Shown here piece by piece: positions 59,505-64,000 of a stretch of 64,000 nt of DNA. Position numbers and translations under genes: made by a program. The notes beneath the pieces are model-generated. The model did no database searches. It was not told the origin of the DNA and saw only the letters and a list, made by a program, of their open reading frames with translations. The stretch's first letter is position 1, and each line of letters starts with the position of its first letter. Source of the DNA: RPQJ01 sp963793675 (lineage in GTDB: Bacteria > Pseudomonadota > Gammaproteobacteria > Steroidobacterales > Steroidobacteraceae); contig CAWCBA010000002.1 of NCBI GenBank assembly GCA_963793675.1, positions 558,001 through 622,000 on the forward strand, given 5' to 3'.

Positions 59505-60888
59505 TCAGTTCGTGGGCGCAAGGAAACGGGCCTTGCCCGTCGCCTCGAGCGCGCGCTCGTCGCGCGTGCGGATCGTGAAATGGATGTCCGAGCCGCCCTG
59601 CAGCTGGCCGCGCGGCACGCGCAGCCGGACCGCGACGCTCTGCACCTCGCCGGGTCCGACCTCGACTTCGTCCTCGCCGTAGTCGACCTGCAGGCCCGGC
59701 AGGCCGTCCGCGGTGATCGCGAATTCGTGCTCTTCGTCGTCCTTGTTCAGGATCTTCACGTTGTACACGTTCTCGATCAGTCCGCCCGGCAGCTCGCGGA
59801 ACAGCGCGTTGCGGTCGCGAATGACGTCGATGGCGACGACGTTGCGATGCGTGATCGTGTAAGCGAAGCCGGCGATCAGCACGACGATCAGCGACGCGTA
59901 GACGATCGTGCGCGGGCGCACGACCTGCTTCGGCTGGCCCTCGAGGCCGTGCTGCGTGTCGTAACGGATCAGGCCCTTCGGGTAGCCGACCTTCTCCATG
60001 ACCTCGTCGCACGCGTCGATGCAGGCCGCGCACGCGATGCACTCGTACTGCAGGCCCTTGCGGATGTCGATGCCGGTCGGGCAGACCTGCACGCATACCG
60101 TGCAGTCGACACAGTCACCGAGGCCGCTTGGCCTTCGGGTCCGTGCCCTTCTTGCGCGCGCCGCGCGGTTCTCCACGCTTCTCGTCATACGTGATGATCA
60201 GCGTGTCCTTGTCGAACATGGCGCTCTGGAAGCGCGCGTACGGGCACATGTACTTGCAGACCTGCTCGCGCATGAAGCCGGCGTTGACGTACGTGGCGCC
60301 GCCGTAGAACAGCACCCAGAACGTTTCCCACGGGCCGGTCGAAAAGCTTGCGATCTTGCCGGCGAGCTCGGTGATCGGCGTGAAGTAGCCGACGAACGTG
60401 AAGCCGGTCCACAGCGCGAACGCGAACCAGAGGAAGTATTTGGTGCCCTTGCGCAGGACCTTTGCGCCGCTCAAGGGCGCCTTGGCCAGTTTGATCTGCT
60501 GCGTGCGGCTGCCTTCCACCCAGCGTTCGATCCAGACGAAGGTCTCGGTCCAGACCGTCTGCGGGCATGCATAGCCGCAGAACAGCCGTCCGGCGAGCGC
60601 GGTGAAGAAGAACAGCGCGAGGGCCGCGATGATCAGCAGCCAGGTCAGGAAGTAGAAGTCCTGCGGCCAGAGCGTGAGCGCGAAAATGTGGAACTTGCGC
60701 GCGGGCAGGTCGAACAGCACGGCCTGGCGTTCGCCCCAGCGCAGCCACGGCAGCACGTAGTAGAGGCCGAGCAGCGCGAACACGGCGTAGACGCGTAGCC
60801 GCTGGAAGCGGCCCTTGATTTCACGCGGATAGATCTTCTGGCGGGCCGCGTACAGCTCGCCGTCGACGGGGGCTTGGACTTCGCTCAT
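59505..60888 (-). CDS. ccoG: cbb3 oxidase accessory protein CcoG (frameshifted)
   Basis: The corrected protein of about 461 residues is a membrane cupric reductase for oxidase assembly. It has four or five helices (VYAVFALLGLYYVLPWLRWG, FYFLTWLLIIAALALFFFTA), the GRLFCGYACPQTVWTETFVW motif, two ferredoxin-type clusters (CVDCTVCVQVCPTGIDIRKG; CIACAACIDACDEVMEKVGY) and a C-terminal Ig-like domain (ENVYNVKILNKDDEEHEFAI). A frame break near 60127 (AAGCGGC for AAGGGC) lies just before the first cluster. Its ATG overlaps the stop of the small membrane protein gene. Confidence 0.93.
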
Positions 60889-61208
60889 TCGGGACTCCGC
60901 GTCCCGTCGTCAGTCCCCTCGTCTGCCGGTTCGGGATGCGCCGTTCGCACCAGGTACAGCGTCATCAGGCTGGACAGGGCCGCGATCAGCCAGAAAAAGA
61001 AGAACCCGACCGCGTAGCCCGTCATGCGTGTCTGGAAAGCCGGTGGCGGGTAATCGTCGTTGCCGATCAGCACCGGGTCGATGAACCCGAAGCAGATCAT
61101 CGTCGCCACGCTCGCGACCAGAAACGACGGCCAGGCCACGATGGCGACGTCCTGTCCGAGACGTGGCCACCGCAGCTTGCCGGTGTACTCGTCAGGGGCC
61201 TTCGACAC
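60885..61208 (-). CDS. Uncharacterised two-helix membrane protein in the cco operon
   Basis: The 107-residue protein has two membrane helices (VAIVAWPSFLVASVATMICF, MTGYAVGFFFFWLIAALSSL) joined by a loop with FIDPVLIGNDDYPPPAFQTR, and an acidic C-terminal tail. It sits between ccoP and ccoG, where many genomes of this kind have a small unnamed gene, with ATGA overlap to ccoG and 3 bp to ccoP. Position suggests a part in cbb3 assembly or stability, but I recognise no named family. Confidence 0.8.
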   Translation of the reverse strand: MSKAPDEYTGKLRWPRLGQDVAIVAWPSFLVASVATMICFGFIDPVLIGNDDYPPPAFQTRMTGYAVGFFFFWLIAALSSLMTLYLVRTAHPEPADEGTDDGTRSPE

Positions 61209-61211
61209 GTC

Positions 61212-62112
61212 TTACTTGCCCGCCGCCAGTTTCGTGACGTAGGCGGCCAGCAGCTTCACGCGCTGTTCGCCGAGTTTGTCGCCCCAGGCCGGCATCTGGC
61301 CATTGCGGCCGTTCATGACGGTCTGCTTGATCGTCGCGGCGTCGCCGCCGTACAGCCAGACGTCGTCCGTCAGGTTGGGCGCGCCGAGCAGCGGATTGCC
61401 CTTGCCGTCCATGCCATGGCACGCGGAGCAGAGCGTCTGGAAGTGCACCTGGCCCGCCGCCGCCTTCGTGGCATCGGCCTGCTGGCCGCTCAGCGTCTGC
61501 ACGTACGCGACGACCTCGTCCACTCCCGGCTCGCCGATCACGGCCGCCCAGGGCGGCATCGCCGCAACGCGGCCGCCCGCAATGGTCGCGACCACGGTGT
61601 CCGCGTCGCTGCCCCACTGCCAGTCGGCATTCGCTGAGGTTCGGGAAACCGACGGCACCACCGCCGTCCGAGCCGTGGCACTGGGCGCAGTTCTGCTGGA
61701 ACAGGTTGTGCGCCGTCGACATCGCCTGGGCGTTGTTCACGAGGTCGGCGACCGGTAACGCGGCGAGCGGGGCGAGCAGTTCGGCAGCGCGCTGTTCCAC
61801 AGCCGCCTTCTCCTTCTCGTACTGGCCCGCCTGGGTCCAGCCGCCGAGGCCGGCGAAGTTGCCCAGTCCCGGATAGAACGCCAGGTAGAGCAGGCCGAAT
61901 GCCACGGTGATGTAGAACAGCCAGAGCCACCACTTCGGCAGCGGATTGTTGTACTCACGCAGGTCCTTGTCCCAGACGTGCCCCGTGTCGGCGCCGCCGC
62001 CGATCTTTTCGTTCGCCGTGCGCGGCTTCGACGTCCAGCGCAGCAGCCAGAGACAGGCCAGGATGTTTGCGATCGTCAGGATGATGACGAACAGGCTCCA
62101 ACCACTAGTCAT
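61212..62112 (-). CDS. ccoP: cbb3 oxidase subunit III CcoP, dihaem cytochrome c (frameshifted)
   Basis: The corrected protein of about 300 residues has two N-terminal helices (LFVIILTIANILACLWLLRW, WWLWLFYITVAFGLLYLAFY) with the FixP motif VWDKDLREYNNPLPKWW, and two cytochrome c domains with haem sites FQQNCAQCHGSDGGG and FQTLCSACHGMDGKG. It passes electrons to CcoO and CcoN. A frame break near 61635 lies between the two domains; removing one A gives FPNLANADWQWG, the family wording. Its ATG overlaps the ccoQ stop. Confidence 0.94.
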
Positions 62113-62279
62113 GGGGTCTTGCTCCCTGAGTCTTTTACGGGCGGGTCGTCCTCGAGCGGCATGCGCGCCAGCTCGTCGAAGTCCGCCTTACGACGCTTGC
62201 TGTAGGCCCAGAACACCAGCGCGAGAAACGCGACGAACAGCGCAGCCGTGATCAATCCGCGTACCGTGCCGATGTCCAT
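62109..62279 (-). CDS. ccoQ: cbb3 oxidase subunit IV CcoQ
   Basis: This short gene encodes 56 residues: MDIGTVRGLITAALFVAFLA begins a single membrane helix, followed by FWAYSKRRKADFDELARMPL and an acidic end. Size, helix and YSKRRK motif are those of CcoQ, which stabilises CcoP in the complex. The ATG at 62279 is 3 bp from the ccoO stop, and the TGA overlaps the ccoP ATG (ATGA). Confidence 0.92.
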   Translation of the reverse strand: MDIGTVRGLITAALFVAFLALVFWAYSKRRKADFDELARMPLEDDPPVKDSGSKTP

Positions 62280-62282
62280 GCC

Positions 62283-62891
62283 TCAGGTTCCCGCCTTGAG
62301 GTTCGTACCGAGGCCCTGCAGGTAGGCGACGAGCGCGTCGAGTTCGGACTTGCCCTCGACCGCCGCCGCCGCGCCCGCGATGTCCGCGTCCGTGTACGGC
62401 ACGCCGACCTTGCGCAGCGCCGTCATCTTCCTCGCCGTGAGCGCGCCGTCGAGCTTGCCGTCGGCGAGCCACGGGAAACGCGGCATGTTCGATTCCGGCA
62501 CGACGTCGCGCGGGTTGAGCAGGTGGACGCGATGCCAGTCGTCCGAGTACCGGCCGCCGACGCGCGCGAGGTCGGGCCCGGTGCGCTTCGAGCCGAACTG
62601 GAACGGGTGGTCGTACACCGACTCGCCCGGCAGCGAGTACGGCCCGTAGCGCTCGGTCTCCGAGCGGAACGGCCGGATCATCTGCGAATGGCAGAGATAG
62701 CAGCCCTCGCGGATATAGACGTCGCGGCCCTCGAGCCGCAGCGCCTCGTAGGGCTTGATTCCCGGGGCCGGCTGGGTGACCGACGCCTGGAAATAGAGCG
62801 GGACGATTTCGACCAGGCCGCCCACGCTGATCACCAGCGCGATCAGCACGCCGAGCAGGCCGACTTTCTTTTCTACTGCATCGTGGTTCAT
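62283..62891 (-). CDS. ccoO: cbb3 oxidase subunit II CcoO, monohaem cytochrome c
   Basis: The 202-residue protein has one N-terminal helix (VGLLGVLIALVISVGGLVEI) and a cytochrome c domain with haem site REGCYLCHSQMIRPFRSETE (Cys64, Cys67, His68), followed by GESVYDHPFQFGSKRTGPDL and the Met-containing VVPESNMPRFPWL, the likely axial ligand. It is the membrane cytochrome that feeds CcoN. Complete; 12 bp downstream of ccoN. Confidence 0.96.
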   Translation of the reverse strand: MNHDAVEKKVGLLGVLIALVISVGGLVEIVPLYFQASVTQPAPGIKPYEALRLEGRDVYIREGCYLCHSQMIRPFRSETERYGPYSLPGESVYDHPFQFGSKRTGPDLARVGGRYSDDWHRVHLLNPRDVVPESNMPRFPWLADGKLDGALTARKMTALRKVGVPYTDADIAGAAAAVEGKSELDALVAYLQGLGTNLKAGT

Positions 62892-62903
62892 GCGTGATTA
62901 CCT

Positions 62904-64000
62904 TCAGGCGGGCTGCACGACGGGCGAATCTTCGGTCGTCGTCCGGGCCGCAACCGTCTTCCAGACGTTCCAGGCCATGAGCAACATGCCCGCGAAGACC
63001 AGGGTGCCGCCGGCGAGGCGGACCGCGTAGTACGGGTAGGTCGACTTGATCGACTCGATGAACGCGTAGGTGAGCGTGCCGTCCGCGTTCGTCGCGCGCC
63101 ACATCAGGCCCTGCATCACGCCGGCGATCCACATCGAAGTGATGTAGAGCACCACGCCGATGGTCGTCGTCCAGAAGTGCACGTCGATGAGCTTGACGCT
63201 GTACATCTGCTCGCGCCCGAACAGCTTCGGGATCAGCGCGTACATCGTGCCGATCGAGATCATCGCCACCCAGCCGAGGGCGCCGGAATGCACGTGGCCG
63301 ATGGTCCAGTCGGTGTAGTGCGACAGCGAGTTGACGGTCTTGATCGACATCATCGGGCCTTCGAAGGTCGACATGCCGTAGAACGAGAGCGACACGATCA
63401 TGAACTTGAGGATCGGGTCGGTGCGCAGCTTATGCCAGGCGCCCGAGAGCGTCATGATGCCGTTGATCATGCCGCCCCACGACGGCGCGAGCAGGATCAG
63501 CGAGAACACCATGCCGAGCGACTGCGCCCAGTCGGGCAGCGTCGTGTAGTGCAGGTGGTGCGGGCCGGCCCACATGTAGGTGGAGATCAGCGCCCAGAAG
63601 TGCACCACGGAGAGCCTGTAGGAATAGACCGGGCGGCCCGCCTGCTTCGGCACGAAGTAATACATCATGCCGAGGAACGCGGCGGTCAGGAAGAAACCGA
63701 CCGCATTGTGGCCGTACCACCACTGCACCATCGCATCCACCACGCCGGGGTAGATGCTGTACGACTTGGTCAGCGTCACCGGGATGGCCAGGCTGTTGGT
63801 GATGTGCAGCACCGCGATCGTGATGATGTAGGCCGCGAAGAACCAGTTCGCGACGTAGATGTGCTTCACCTTGCGCAGCGCGACCGTGCCGAAGAACACG
63901 ATGGCGTAGGCGACCCACACGATGGCGATCAGGATGTCGATCGGCCACTCGAGCTCGGCGTACTCCTTGGAGGTGGTGATGCCGAGCGGCAGCGTGATCG
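62904..64000 (-). CDS. ccoN: cbb3 oxidase catalytic subunit I CcoN (partial)
   Basis: The last ~365 residues of CcoN are present; the frame is open to base 64000 (TTSKEYAELEWPIDILIAIV), so the start lies outside. Membrane helices carry the haem-copper ligands: WWYGHNAVGFFLTAAFLGMM (copper and cross-link region), MWAGPHHLHYTTLPDW (His pair), and SHYTDWTIGHVHSGALGWVA (haem ligands). Helices end with GGTLVFAGMLLMAWNVWKTV. This is the oxygen-reducing subunit of a high-affinity, proton-pumping oxidase. The operon promoter, and any FNR/FixK site, would be to the right of the window. Confidence 0.97.
   Translation of the reverse strand, partial: ITLPLGITTSKEYAELEWPIDILIAIVWVAYAIVFFGTVALRKVKHIYVANWFFAAYIITIAVLHITNSLAIPVTLTKSYSIYPGVVDAMVQWWYGHNAVGFFLTAAFLGMMYYFVPKQAGRPVYSYRLSVVHFWALISTYMWAGPHHLHYTTLPDWAQSLGMVFSLILLAPSWGGMINGIMTLSGAWHKLRTDPILKFMIVSLSFYGMSTFEGPMMSIKTVNSLSHYTDWTIGHVHSGALGWVAMISIGTMYALIPKLFGREQMYSVKLIDVHFWTTTIGVVLYITSMWIAGVMQGLMWRATNADGTLTYAFIESIKSTYPYYAVRLAGGTLVFAGMLLMAWNVWKTVAARTTTEDSPVVQPA

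Overview
This window looks like part of the chromosome of a high-GC gammaproteobacterium, probably near the Xanthomonadales, Nevskiales or Steroidobacterales. The evidence is the priA-argS-SPOR (ftsN-like) gene order, a gamma-type gshA, a sigma factor/DUF3619/DUF3106 operon, a cbb3 oxidase cluster and uniformly GC-rich codon use. No rRNA, tRNA, CRISPR array, phage or transposase gene was seen. This is core and metabolic chromosome rather than a genomic island.

Layout. 1-6.8 kb: a leftward lipoprotein, a DUF2780-type protein and a HerA-like ATPase; then a rightward DEDDh exonuclease and a PhnA-domain protein; then a leftward ABC exporter. 6.8-14.4 kb: cysB, comM, an ftsN-like SPOR gene, argS and priA. 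14.4-16.4 kb: an intergenic region with DnaA-box-like sites, then an ECF sigma factor operon. 16.5-19.6 kb: pntAB transhydrogenase. 19.7-22.5 kb: an HNH nuclease, a dense cluster of palindromic repeats, a GcvA-like LysR regulator and a GNAT acetyltransferase. 22.6-25.6 kb: an aspartyl hydroxylase, an ExoIX-type nuclease and a fructosamine kinase. 25.7-31.4 kb: a ydcSTUVW-type putrescine uptake and oxidation operon. 31.5-35.2 kb: two YceI proteins around a cytochrome b561, a VOC protein and hemH. 35.3-42.3 kb: an MFS transporter, a gabD-like dehydrogenase, dienelactone hydrolase, a thiolase, a DUF885 lipoprotein and a DUF2845 protein. 42.6-49.7 kb: gshA, isoaspartyl peptidase, pyruvate carboxylase, a DUF2892 protein and trxC. 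49.8-52.2 kb: cbpA, cbpM and a VIT1-type transporter. 52.2-55.6 kb: a receiver-only regulator, fixJ, a haem-PAS fixL and hsp20. 55.8-64 kb: the leftward cbb3 operon ccoNOQP, a small membrane protein, ccoG, ccoH, ccoI, ccoS and a SafE-like protein; ccoN runs off the right edge.

The right-hand third forms one theme. A FixL/FixJ oxygen-sensing pair lies next to a complete set of genes for making and assembling the high-affinity cbb3 terminal oxidase, with a small heat-shock protein between. Elsewhere the genes are ordinary metabolism: NADPH balance, polyamine catabolism, glutathione and haem synthesis, anaplerosis.

Two things stand out at sequence level. First, about 29 genes or gene ends are broken by single-base frameshifts, and nearly all (28 sites) are cured by removing one base. 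This looks like an insertion-biased consensus error rather than decay, because it hits essential genes. Second, the stretch 20.37-20.78 kb holds two families of hairpins whose loops are conserved while their stems differ by compensating changes. That is the best candidate here for an undescribed repeat or structured nucleic acid.
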